Assembly (NCBI GenBank): GCA_021613375.1
Contig: CM038715.1
Span: 62,001 to 126,000 of the forward strand
Source: Megaleporinus macrocephalus
Lineage: Eukaryota; Chordata; Actinopteri; Characiformes; Anostomidae
Length of the DNA stretch: 64,000 bases
Direction of reading: 5' to 3'
The notes under the pieces are model-generated. The model was not told the origin of the DNA, made no database searches, and was given only the letters and a program-made list of their open reading frames with translations. A program made the translations under genes and the position numbers. Below are positions 10,569-21,174 of this stretch, piece by piece (position 1 is the stretch's first letter; every line of letters starts with the position of its first letter).

Positions 10569-11164
10569 TTAGAAGTCCAGAGAAGCTTCACAAATAAACT
10601 GTGCAGGACTGAATTCTTCTACAGACGCTGGAGAGGAGAGCAGTTTTTCACCCGACTGTATCAACCTAGCTAACTAACTATCCACTGAATTAACCACTAA
10701 ATAAAGTGGATAAACTACAAAATTAACTGAAACACTACAAATCTACTGAAAGTACTGAAAGTACTGAAAGTACTGTGGAAATCAATCTAAAATAAGAAGG
10801 TAACAAACTGAAAGTCTGAAATCTGCTAATTAAAGGAAGATAAAATAGAAAGAAGAAATTTGGAGTGGTTATTGAGTGAAGTCCAGTTCTCCTTGTAGAT
10901 GTATCAGTCCCTTTCAAGGTGGGAAGCTGCACAAGACTAAACAATATTTGTGCTGTAAGTGATTGTTCTGGGTTTTTTGTTTATTTGTTTGTTTTGTGAA
11001 AGTATATAAGAAAATAAGAAAATGCTGTTTACAAAGTTCTCTTAGGGTAGTGTCGGGACAGTTAAGGGGAATATTAGGTGGCTATTGTAAGTGAGGTTTA
11101 GCAGTTGTTTGAGGAAAAATAAAATAAAACAGGTATTGGTATCAGGTGATGGTGATATTGAGAT

Positions 11165-11530
11165 TCAAGATTCAAGAGTTTTATTGTCATATGTACAGCA
11201 GAACAGACAGTTACACTGTACAGTACAATGAAATTCTTACTTTGCTGTTCCTCCATTCATCAGTAGATAAAGATAACAAATAAAAAGAGAAATAATAAAA
11301 AAATATATATACAAAATATACAAAGTATAATAATATAAGTTGAAGTAAATAAAAGTATTTTTATAGTTAAAGAATAAAAAATTAGTTACGTGTGCTTTTA
11401 TGTGCAAGTATGACGAGCAGCAGCCATAAAGTGCAAGTTGCGAGTAACAAATGTAAACAATAGTGTTTTGTGCGAGTAGTGAATGTAAACAGCAGTACAG
11501 TGAGTGTAAGGTGCAGCTAAAATCAGACCA
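11165..11530. repeat. Dispersed fish repeat (ttattgtcatatgtacag / acaatgaaattcttac type)
   Basis: The words ttattgtcatatgtacag and acaatgaaattcttactt belong to a repeat seen in many teleost genomes; here they are followed by an A-rich stretch and the gtgcaagt words typical of its continuation. There is no reading frame and the boundaries are approximate. It ends about 130 bp downstream of the usp54 donor at 11661-11666 as read on the minus strand. Confidence 0.5.
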
Positions 11531-11666
11531 GTTAAAACCATTTGCTAGTGATACAGAAGTTTGCTTATCAGTACAGGGAGTTAAAGGTGCTATCTCAAAC
11601 TTTACATTATATCATCGCAGGCTGGCGAACAGAATAACAGAGGACAAATAACAGAGGAGGACTTAC

Positions 11667-11801
11667 GAAGCACTCTGCAGCGTCGTCCATGATGCCCAGC
11701 TGGAAGCGCTGCTCGTCTTGGAAGGTTTTGGCCAGAGCACTGCGAAGAGCATCTGATGGCAGAACCTTCTCACTGCTGAACTGGAACTGGGCAAAGATGC
11801 T
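11667..11801 (-). CDS. usp54: USP54 exon: USP domain segment with the DDAAECF box
   Basis: This 135-nt exon is exactly 45 codons, phase 0 at both ends. It begins [20 protein letters not shown] and ends [15 protein letters not shown]. The last residues occupy the position of the QDAxEF motif that follows the catalytic cysteine in active USPs; here it reads DDAAECF, as is usual for the USP53/USP54 pair. The minus-strand acceptor is TCGTTGCAG, with a CTAAC branch-like word about 30 nt upstream (11833-11837), and the donor is GTAAGT (11661-11666). The peptide is nearly identical to vertebrate USP54 as I know it, and no damage is visible. This exon is separated from the previous one by a 28.6-kb intron. 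Confidence 0.96.
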
Positions 11802-12564
11802 CTGCAACGACAAATAACCCAGACGACACGACGTTAGACATACTTAAGCAGCACTGCACACAAACGATCCAGTACAGACACTCACTGCATGAGGTTAACA
11901 TTCCCTCTGTCAGTGAGAAGCACAGTAATTGCATTTGTGCATATGTTGTAGTTTGGGGTTCTCAAACAGAATGCTCTCTATTTGTTTAGCAGTTCTTGAT
12001 TGTTGCATTATCCATATGTTATGTTAACAGTGCTAACGTTTTCACCCTCAGCACTGAGTTGGTGTATTCAACTTTTGACTGGCTCTGCGAGTCCTACACT
12101 TAAAGACAAGCAAACGCTGTCCTCAGTCATAAAAAGACAGAGCTGTCTTTGAATTGTTCTGTACAGAAAAGACAAGCCTTTAATTAGAACCTATTGTGTA
12201 AAGCGTCAAGAGATAATCCACGCTGCTGTCCATCAGTATTGGCACTGCTGTTAAACCTTCTGAACAACAGCTGTAGGAGAAAGCACGCTCATCTCCGTAC
12301 AGGCTGATAAGCAGCGCTAATGGACAGACATTACCCTCTACTGTGAAGGCAACAATAACAGAACAGTTCCACCAAGACGCTGGACACACACGTTCATTTA
12401 AGCAGATTAACAGGAATTAGTAGGAAAGGTAATTAACCAGGATTGTCACGATTAATCAAATAATAATGCCATAGTCTTCAAATACAATTGCGGTCAATAT
12501 ATATATAAAAAAGTATCTACGTTTCTTTTTCTACGCTGGACCAACAGAACCACACGGATCGCGG

Positions 12565-12633
12565 TAGCATCTAATGAGAAGTAAGTTTAACTATATTTAC
12601 TAACTATCCAGACTTACTTCTCATTAGACGCTA
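12565..12633. repeat. Near-perfect hairpin, 22-bp arms and 25-nt loop
   Basis: The left arm 12565-12586 (tagcatctaatgagaagtaa...) and the right arm 12612-12633 are reverse complements at 21 of 22 positions, with a 25-nt AT-rich loop. It directly abuts a region (about 12632-12790) with words of a common fish repeat (tagtgatgg…, gatgaagcct…, gaagcttcatg). The stem may be the remnant ends of a miniature inverted-repeat element; no TSD was found. Confidence 0.75.
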
Positions 12634-13059
12634 GTGATGGTCAGATGAAGCCTCTAGAAGTGTTGAAGCTTTCCCTCCAGCTGGTTCAAAAAAAGATTAA
12701 TTACTTGAAGCTTCATGTGCACATGAACCCCCCTGCTGGCCAAAACTTTCATTGTCATTTCAACTATTTGCGATGGCCTCTTGCAACGTTGTCAGCCTGG
12801 AAACAAGTATAAACATAAACACCTTAATTTCATTTTCTGTGGTTTATTCATTTATTCATCTGATCTGTGTGTGATTGTGTGGGTCTGTTTATTTAAAAAA
12901 TAGCTGCCAGTTTTTTTAGTCAGTAAATAAATCCAATAGGACGTGAGATATTGATGTATGAAATGGTGCCCATGTTGCCGTTTTGATGAAAGTGTTTTCT
13001 ATTTGCAGCGCGTTTGTGTTTTTTGCAGCGCGTTGCGTCTTCTCGGCAACTTTACTTTT

Positions 13060-13505
13060 TACCAGACCAAACCCTGAAAAACCATTTATCCCTCCTCCAC
13101 CGCACCATTATCCCTCCTCCTCCAAACTTTACTGTTGACCTTATGATTTCCTGTAGGTAGCGTTCTTATGGCATCCACCAAAGCCATATTTGTCTTTTCT
13201 TGGAATTGCTTGGAATCGCTTGGAATTGTGCCTAGTTGACCTTAGGCTTGCGTGCAGCTGCTCCGCTATGAAAGCCAATTAAATGATGCTCCCTACACAG
13301 AGTTCTTGTGCTGATGTTGCCTTCAGAGGCAGTTTAGAACTGTGTAGAGACTGATGCAAAAGAGAATAGGTGATTTTTATGTGCTCAGTAGTTCTGCTCT
13401 TCAAGTTTGCTTCAGCTTTTGCTTCATGGCTGAGCTGTTGTTCCCCTAGACTCTTTCATTTCACAATTCTATCACAGTTGACCAGAGTAAGTGTAGCAGG
13501 GTATC
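13060..13505 (-). pseudogene. Tc1/mariner-type transposase relic
   Basis: Read on the minus strand, this segment follows the order of a Tc1-like transposase gene that is very common in teleost genomes: gttgaccagag… near the upstream end, a ttgtgctgatgttgcc region, gcttgcgtgcagctgctccg, a gtagcgttcttatggcatcc region, and cctccaaactttac. One short frame reads STVKFGGGGIMV, matching the conserved VKxGGGxxMVWG box of these enzymes. Stops and frameshifts interrupt it throughout, and no terminal repeats are evident on either side. It is an old fragment of the catalytic part, without activity. Confidence 0.75.
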
Positions 13506-14353
13506 AGTGGACCTCTCTTTCATTGTGTGCTGCTGTTACTATGACCTGAATGGAACATGCAGAGTAGCAGAGGGTGAAGTATTAAAGCATGTTGCCACCA
13601 GAAGGAGACTGCAAGAGTTCATTTTCCAGTTTCCAGTATATATGGAGAAATACGGATTTGAGGGGAGGGTGGGAGTCACTACTCAAATAAGTGGAGAAGT
13701 ACTGATTCAAGGAAAAATAAACCCACAGACTGCAATGTTTTAGTATGTATTTGGAAAAAGTCAATAGCGGGGTAACCAGCTGATCACACACTGTGGCAAT
13801 CTATAAAGCAACACACTGTAACAAGCCTAGTGCTGGGTGTGGAAACCAAGGTAGGGGGGTGGGAGTCTTCCCCAGAGGAGGTGGGCTGGTGGCACTGAAA
13901 AAGGTAATGCAGTGTAATGACTGCAGTACTGCACCAAGAAGAGCAGGAATGGAGGGAGGGAGGGAGAGATAGGGGTAGCTACCCTACCGAGCGTGAGCTG
14001 GATGAGGGGACATTTTCCACCACTCTATCACTTCCACTCTCTAATCACACTGATCACAGTCCACACTCACAGCCCACAGTCGTTTTCACTCTCAGCTTAC
14101 AGCGAGGATTTAAATATTACAAGGTCTTTACCAAAATGCATTTTTAGATGTTTTATTCAATATCACAAGTATTAATTGTAAAGTTGGTCTTATATGCCTT
14201 GAGATTTGATCTCCACCACCTTTAAAAAATATTTTCTGAGTATTTAATGTATTCCAATCTCATTGTAGATGCTATACAGCTCTCTTAATTATTACTTAGA
14301 ACTTGCTGGTGTTCTACCGATCATTTAAAATTTCTACACTTGCCTACAACTGA

Positions 14354-16159
14354 CTAGGGCTGGGCAATTATTGCGATTTTTTTTTCATATCATTGGATAT
14401 CGATATATATCACGATATAAATCAAACTTTTACTTGAAGTGAGAATTTTAAAAAGGACATTTACAAAAGTTGTATTTATTTTCTATCAGAAGATAAATTT
14501 GATGACAAATTTACTGTAGAACAACTGCATTTCAAATAAATTATACACACAAATACATATATATATATATACACTGAACACTCATGAACAGTATTCACAC
14601 ACAGACACTGTTAAGCAGGCTGGTGCTGGCTCTTTAAGTTGGTTCTAAGGAAAGAACTCTGTTTATGTTCACTCGTAGCGGTGAGTCGACTCTCTGTCTG
14701 CTCTAATGGGGAGTTGTTGGTTTAGAGATTCTGTTTTCAGTAGAAAATAAAGTTTCCTACTCAGGATTTTTGGTTATAAAGTCAACTTTGCCTCATCACT
14801 TAAACTCCTACAGTATATATATTTATCTTTGGTCAACCAAATAAATAAAAGTTGATTATGAATTGTGTTGATTAGCATAACGTGTGTCGATGAAAAAACA
14901 TGGATTTATCCGGAGCGCGAGCTGCAGTTACAATCAATCACTCACGTACATTGTGAGAGTGTTTCACACAGAAACACAACAGTGTGGTGCTCTGTCAGCT
15001 CTGCACAGTGGAGATGATCACAACAGTACAACTGCTATACACGAGACCTTGAAGATCAAACATCCCGTAGAGCTTCATCAACACAGCAGCAGGACAGCAC
15101 CTGTTTACCTGTTTATCTTATCTTATAGATTATTTATAGATTATTAACACGTGTATCATGTTTCTTTCAGTAGTGTTACTTGAAAAGTCTCATTACTAAC
15201 CGCTTCTTAATCCAGTGTAGAACCTAAGACTGTTCTCGATACCGCGGGAGCTTTAAAACACACGTAGCTTCTCGTAGTCCACAAACTGTCCGAGTTCTTG
15301 TGCATGAGGCGTGTAGGCTACGTGTCATTTGTGCCTCTAAAAGTCGAGTCAGAGCTTAGATTTCAGTCTTTTTAACCATTTATAGATCACATGCATTTAA
15401 GGTACCCTTTAATACAGTAAGTATAGGATGATCATGCGTTTTCCTCATGCTTCTGAGGCCCCAGAGCTTTGGACTGTGTCTGTTGAGGTATGTTCTTTGT
15501 GAATGGTGTCGCTCACGTTAACTTTTACTGTCGTCATTTTCTCTTATTTTGTTCTCACTGCTCGAGCGTGAACGTCTGCAGTAACTCTAGTTCAGCCACT
15601 TGATTGGTTTGGGGCGGCGTTATTCTAATTCTCATTGGCTATTCGTTAGTGCTGTGTATTGGCAAGAACCTGGCGATACAATACGTATCGTGATACAGCA
15701 GTCACGATTCAATATTTTGTGATCTACTGCGATACTGCTAGCAAAGATATACTGAGATTTTTCAAATCCTACTATTAAAACTCACCACTGTATGAACAGG
15801 TTTGACAATGTTTACAATAACATTGCACCCTTGTGCTGCTTGTTAATGTTGGAGTGGAGCTAAAAATAAAAATAAAAAGATTACAACACTGCCATCTAGT
15901 GGTTTAAACACAACACACACTGATTTACTGTCTGCCAAGAATCTGTGTATTGATACTGTGTTTTTGAGAATCGATACAGTATCACTAAATATAATATCCC
16001 ATTTTTTTCTATATTTTCTTACGCCCCTACTATTCGTGCTATCTCTCAAAACATGGATGGAACTTAATTCTATCGACTTTATATCGACTACGTCTTATAT
16101 TTCTATCGAGGAAACATTATTTCACAATAATTATCGTTAGCGTTTTTTCGCCCAGCCTT
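14354..16159. mobile_element. hAT-like non-autonomous element, 1806 bp, with a nested insertion
   Basis: The left end ctagggctgggcaatt and the right end read inward (aaggctgggcgaaa) are inverted repeats of the AGGGCTGGGC class. The flanks carry a perfect 8-bp TSD, acaactga, at 14346-14353 and 16160-16167. The interior holds a segment (14874-15385) repeated in inverted orientation at 29312-29853, and a complete 383-bp element at 15647-16029. Its only longish frame (14884-15147) is shared with the inverted copy but resembles no transposase. Superfamily is inferred from TSD length and termini. Confidence 0.85.
15647..16029. mobile_element. hAT-like miniature element nested in the 14354-16159 element, 383 bp
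   Basis: A perfect 8-bp TSD, ctattcgt, lies at 15639-15646 and 16030-16037. The termini are tagtgctgtgtatt on the left and, read inward, taggggcgtaagaa on the right: degenerate inverted repeats of a TAGGGGTGT-type family. The interior is built of cgata/tatcg words around ctggcgatacaatacg. It must have inserted after the outer element. Confidence 0.8.
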
Positions 16160-17192
16160 ACAACTGACACACAAATTGTTTTCATTTATATAAGTGAATA
16201 CAGACAAACCAAAAGCTCTGATTCAGACATTTGAAGAGTATTATATGCAGAGTCAATATATGACATTATTTTTTTGTCAAGGAATATATTTTTTCAACAC
16301 CATAGTTTTAAGTACGTACTCCTCTGACCAGAGCATGAATATGATGAAGCTGAATATTTTAAGATTAACTGAACCAGTTATAAAAGGTTAGCATTCTAAT
16401 GTTCGTTATTCTACAGTAAATTTCATCACGTATCTGGAAAATTTTACTTTATATATTTTGTCTGATGAGGTGCACATGTTATGCTCAACAAGCCCTGTCA
16501 AGCATGAAGAAAACACATTATCAATATTAAATAAAAATAATAATAAATTGAATACTCTTCTGAAGGTTGACTGAACATTGATTTTAATGGTTAAGGAGGT
16601 GCTGTGACTGAGTGGAAAGCAAAAAAATAAATAAGGACACAGATAAATGAGTATATGTAAACGTGCTATGTTTAATACTTATATTAAATTAATACTGAAG
16701 TTACGTTAATGTGGAAACACATTATTCATTTAGACATGGCCAAGCTAAAATGAATTTCATTTAGTGTTATCTGAGATGGGTCTTTACTGATGGTCCATAT
16801 GGACATAATATATAAAAAAATATCTAAAAACAGGCTTTTTTCTTTATTTTGCCCCCTCCCCTCCTCCCAGCTCCCTACACCCCATCCACCCTCCCATGCT
16901 GAAGCCGCTGATGAAAAACTCAGGACAGATAAGAGCCTAATGGATGTCTGGTGTGTGGGGCTCATACATCATTCCCAGCAATCAGTCCTCAGTTCAAGCA
17001 CAGCTCCACTACACCTCAACATAAAGACTGGACCACCATTACAACCAGGCCAAATGAATAAAATACCATAACATGATTATAATTCTTCATCCTCTGATTG
17101 CGATACACCTTACAGTACATTAAAAATACTGGTGAATCTATTTACGTAGCATGTTACGTTATATACATTGGGGGGTTGACAGAGGGCAAGGG

Positions 17193-18003
17193 TCTTTGGT
17201 GTAGGAACCAGGGGGGATGTTGGGGGGAAGACTTGTGTTGAGATGCCTGTTCAGAAATATCCTGCAGTCAGCAGCTTCACTGAGCCGAGCTCTCGCCTCG
17301 CTGGAGTGTCTGGGAGCTCACACCAGCTTTAAACGTGAGGTCAGTGATGAGAGCAGTGAATAGCAACGATGACCATATATACTACAACAAAACAGCTTTA
17401 TGTGTTGTTATGGTAACAGACTAGGAGGGTTTGGGTTAGCTAACGTTGATATTAACTTTAGTCAGAAAGCACTCTGAAACGTAAAGTTACATTACTCTCT
17501 GGCCACGTCCCCAAACTGTAGACTGCTACTACACTACATACATATAAAATAAAATATAATAAATAAAATAAATAAATAAATGAATAAATAAAAGGACACC
17601 ATCGTTAGAAGTGCTGTCAGTAGTGCAGTATGTAATGTTCCAGAGGGTGCTGTTTGGGACACAGCCTTACTGTCTAACATTAATGTTAGTCTAGTCAGGA
17701 AACATTAACATACATTTATTTATCATTTCATTTCAGCATTATGTTATTATTGTTTAGTTTGTAAAGTGGTCTTTAATTGGATTTATCTAATAATAAACAG
17801 ACGTACAGATAATGTTATATTTTGTTTATTTATTCGTAACTTACTGTAATTCCACAAATGTTGTTCTACGTCACTACACATGCAGTGATTTACTACCTTA
17901 CCTACAGTGGAATCAGCTTATAGGTAATATTTAGGGGATAGGGTGGGCTTTGATTCATATTAGTAAATGTGCCCCCCAATGTTAAACCCGCTCCTACGCC
18001 CTT
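17193..18003. mobile_element. Probable hAT-like element, 811 bp
   Basis: The left end contains ggtgtaggaaccagggggga and the right end read inward contains ggcgtaggagcgggttt, imperfect inverted repeats. The flanking 8-mers ggcaaggg (17185-17192) and ggcaaagg (18004-18011) match at 7 of 8. A direct-orientation copy of its right two-thirds lies at about 35018-35510. There is no coding frame of note. Confidence 0.65.
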
Positions 18004-18506
18004 GGCAAAGGTTAAAGGATTTGTTCAAAATATTGCTAAGGCAATTTACTGTGGATAAGTTCACATATCAACACAGTGATTGATCTTTACGATTTACTTT
18101 ACCCAGCGTACTGCAGGAGAAGTGGATTTCCAATTCAACTCTTCACATGCAACGTTAACAAACAGCAACAACCAGCAAATATGTTTTCTAATATTTAAGA
18201 CTCGCCTGTAATCTATTAATATTTGTATAATAATTATTATATACAAAAGAGTGCACTGAAGAAGGAGACGTTTCTCTCCGGTTCCCTACTTCACGTCACA
18301 TGATCAGAAGAAAGTAAGTAAGTACCCTCAGCTAACGGCTGTTTAGGCTGGTATGATGTTTGTCTGCTCTAGGGGTGGGCAAGGTAAAAAAAAAAAAAAC
18401 ACTATATCATGATTCTTAACCACACCTCAGACTGAACCATACCTATGATATAGTTCTTAGGAGCTTCCCCAGCATTAATTAATTAATTATCATTATTATA
18501 CATATT

Positions 18507-19079
18507 TGTTATGAGCCTTTGTCATAGTAGCTTTTTTATGTCCATGTTGTTGTGTGTATCATTGTGTGCAGGAGCACTACTGACCACTAGGGGAGCCTAG
18601 TGGTGTATAAGATCGCCAAGCTGCCATCTTGGAGATGTTCAGGGTTCTCTCCTTTGACCTGACCTGAAACAACTCCTGTCCGGACCAGCCCGGCACTCTC
18701 CACCACATATACATTTAGCTACAATTGTTAGATTCTGTAAAATCTCAGTGGGACGTAGGGGACGGGTGCCTTTTGTTTATTTACTCTATCCTGTTTTGTG
18801 GTGGGGAGTTAGGGGTAGTTAGGGGGAGTTAGGGGTAGTCGTGTGTGTTTGTGTTTGCTTTGTTTTCAGGTTTAGCTAGTTTTTTTTCTTTAGTTGTTTT
18901 GTTTGTTGTTTGGCGTGTGCCCGTCCCTAAAGCCACTGTCCCATCTATCACTCATTTGTTAACAATAAACTAGCAGTTCTCTGGTTTGAACAGTGTCTGG
19001 TGTTTGGTCTGGCAGAGGTCAGCGGAGAGAACCCACTCTCAATTTCTGTTATGGCCTGACCCCAGACCAGGTCATAACA
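18507..19079 (+). mobile_element. Solo LTR, 573 bp
   Basis: It begins TGTTATGAG and ends CATAACA, the usual TG...CA with a short inverted terminus. It contains a TATA-like gtataaga at about 18605, a polyadenylation signal aataaa at about 18963, and a G-rich run of ttaggggtagttaggg words near 18807-18840. Both sides carry TATT (18503-18506 and 19080-19083), a 4-bp TSD. No internal retroelement sequence adjoins it, so it looks like the product of recombination between two LTRs. The family is not assigned. Confidence 0.7.
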
Positions 19080-19104
19080 TATTGACTTTAAAATGGTAAA
19101 CATC

Positions 19105-19824
19105 GCCACTATACAGGCAAGTCTATGTGTTGGAGACATTGAGGTTCACAAAAGGCTAATCACTACCATATCTTTTGGAAATGCCCTGTTATTGCAAAAT
19201 ATTGGAGAGATATACACAGTGCATTACAGGTGATTCTGGAAACTCCCCTTGACTTTAGATTTGATGTTTTATATTTGGGAGACACCCCTGTGGATACTTG
19301 GGACGCTTCAAGGAATTATCTATTTAGAGTACTCCTGTAAAAAGGCATTAACTAGAAATTGGTATCAACCAAATCCACCAAAAGTAAGAGATTGGATAAA
19401 TGTGGTACAAGAGGTTTATAGAACGGAAAAAATAACTTTTCACCTAAAAATCCAAAAGGATAGATTTAACATATACTGGGAAAAATGGGCAAATTACGTT
19501 AATTCTACTCACCCTAACATATTTTTTTATAAAGCATTTACTTTCTCCCTCAAACCCTGTATATAGTTTTTAACACTCAGAAAGTATTTTTATGGTAATT
19601 GTAAGTAGTGCATGAGGAGATGTTCATGGGTGTGTGTATGTATATATGTTTATTCGTGTGTATATGTATGTGCATATATTATTGGACATTTAATTTTTTT
19701 AGCTTCTCATGGAGTAATGTTATATAGATATACCAATGTGTGAATATTACTTACTGATTTGAAGGTTTTGTAAAGAAGCAAATGACACTTGTCCTTTTTA
19801 ATAAACGTTTAAATAAAAAAAATT
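19105..19824 (+). pseudogene. 5'-truncated L1-like LINE fragment
   Basis: One frame (from about 19126) reads NHYHIFWKCPVIAKYWRDIH, the zinc-knuckle-like end of L1-type ORF2, and continues LDFRFDVLYLGDTP. After a frameshift near 19335 another frame reads KKALTRNWYQPNPPKVRDWI and later DRFNIYWEKWANYV, the usual L1 ORF2 C-terminus. A 3' UTR then ends in aataaaaaaaa. The flanks tggtaaacatc (19094-19104) and tgataaacatc (19825-19835) form an 11-bp TSD with one mismatch. It is a dead copy: an in-frame stop and a frameshift are present and all upstream LINE sequence is missing. Confidence 0.82.
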
Positions 19825-20504
19825 TGATAAACATCAATTTTAAAAAAATCTTTTTTATTATTCGTACCTCATTTACTTTACAGCATTACTTCTGAACAAC
19901 GTGAAGGTGAACACTGATCAAAACAACTGGTGTGTTTTGTCGTTGTATTGTGTTGTGAAATTAAACATATAGTATAATGCTGACCAAACCCAGCCCTAGC
20001 CTTCACAATATCATAAACTGTATCACTAACCAACACACTGTATCACTAACCAACACACTGTATCACTAACCATCACTGACCAACACACCTGCTCTGGCAC
20101 ACGGTCAGTAAAGAACAATGTGTACAGGCTGTAATGTATAACACAGCGCACTGAAAGAGCTTGGCAGGGCTGGAGAATGGGAGGGCGGGGCTGAGGACAC
20201 TCAGAGCAGTGCACTTTAGCACAGGAGAATGTGACTCACGCACACTCACAGTCAATCTGCTGATCCAAGAGTTACACCAACCGGACCATCTGCACCAGAA
20301 CTCACAGTATGAGTAACACACACACACACAAAAATACATACACACACACACATCATCCACTGGGGGCTCCACTGTCAGCTGCTTGGGCCTGAGGCATAGC
20401 CTGTGAAATGAGACATTAACCTCCACTCAAAGACACAAGTCACCATTCCACAGCGCTGGTGCAATTCCTCCACACTGCTCCAACTTACAAGGACACTGAG
20501 AACG

Positions 20505-20512
20505 AACGCACG

Positions 20513-20581
<69 letters not shown>
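20505..20581. repeat. (CA)n microsatellite
   Basis: About 70 bp of nearly pure CA dinucleotide has a single ctc interruption near 20536. A shorter CA run lies at 20319-20351. Confidence 0.97.
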
Positions 20582-20583
<2 letters not shown>

Positions 20584-20824
20584 GAAAATGTCTATAGAGC
20601 AATTGAGGCAGAGAATTAATCTGAACAATCTAAATATTTGTAGATCTACAGTCGATTGCTGGATCTACAGTGGATTTCTTTCTCGTTACACACTAAAAGC
20701 CAGTGCATAGATATGAAAGAGTAAGGTCATTCCAAATCTTCCTTCTAATCAATGTGCTCTGCTTACAACAGGCCCAACAAAGGTCAAGGTAGATGCTTAT
20801 AACTGTGTAATATAAATATACACC

Positions 20825-21165
20825 CACCTCCCTCTTCATTAAGTGTATCTGCCTCCTCGTAGCTGCACTCATTATCCATTTTATCAGCTACTCTTACCAC
20901 ACAGGAGCTCTCTGTAGTTCTACGCTTACAGACTGCAGTGAATCTGGTTCTCTGTATACTTTAACTCAGTCCTTCAATAATCAGGGCCCCCACAGGACCA
21001 CCACCAAAGCAGGTATTATTTTGGAACAGTAGTATTATTCAAAAGCTCTAGTAGCACTGCTGTGTCTGATCCATTCATACCAGCACCACGTATACTTACA
21101 CACCACCACAACGTCAGTGCTGTTAAATAATCCACCACCCAAATAATACATGCTCTGGTCCTGTG
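20825..21165. repeat. Dispersed otophysan-type repeat with internal foldback
   Basis: It includes the words ctcattatccattttatcag, gcccccacaggaccaccacc, gtgtctgatccattcatacc and ccacccaaataatac, which are typical of a repeat abundant in characin and catfish genomes. The segments near 20990-21025 and 21133-21163 are roughly reverse complementary (ccacaggacca… against …tggtcctgtgg), so it can fold back. Related fragments lie at 31120-31340, 32060-32240 and 32810-33080. The 13-bp satellite begins about 10 bp after its end. Confidence 0.6.
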
Positions 21166-21174
21166 GAGCTGCAG

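Larger units (their letters stand above)
3201..11666 (-). other. usp54: usp54 intron, 8466 bp, rich in tandem repeats
   Basis: The donor is GTAAGT at 11661-11666. The contents are listed separately: a purine tract, a candidate regulatory stretch, a terminal-inverted-repeat element with a 45-bp minisatellite, a LINE-like tail with a 20-bp minisatellite, and a 580-bp duplicated block. 4690-5218 and 9200-9680 are mixed sequence in which I recognise nothing. 9690-9830 is A-rich with AAAT-type runs. 10590-11160 is A-rich with a three-copy 10-bp repeat (about 10742-10772) and no recognisable element. Confidence 0.8.

Noticed and set aside
14884..15147. Open frame conserved between 14.9 kb and 29.6 kb
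   Set aside because: The conservation is that of a repeated transposon copy; the first part of the frame differs between copies and no transposase motif is present.
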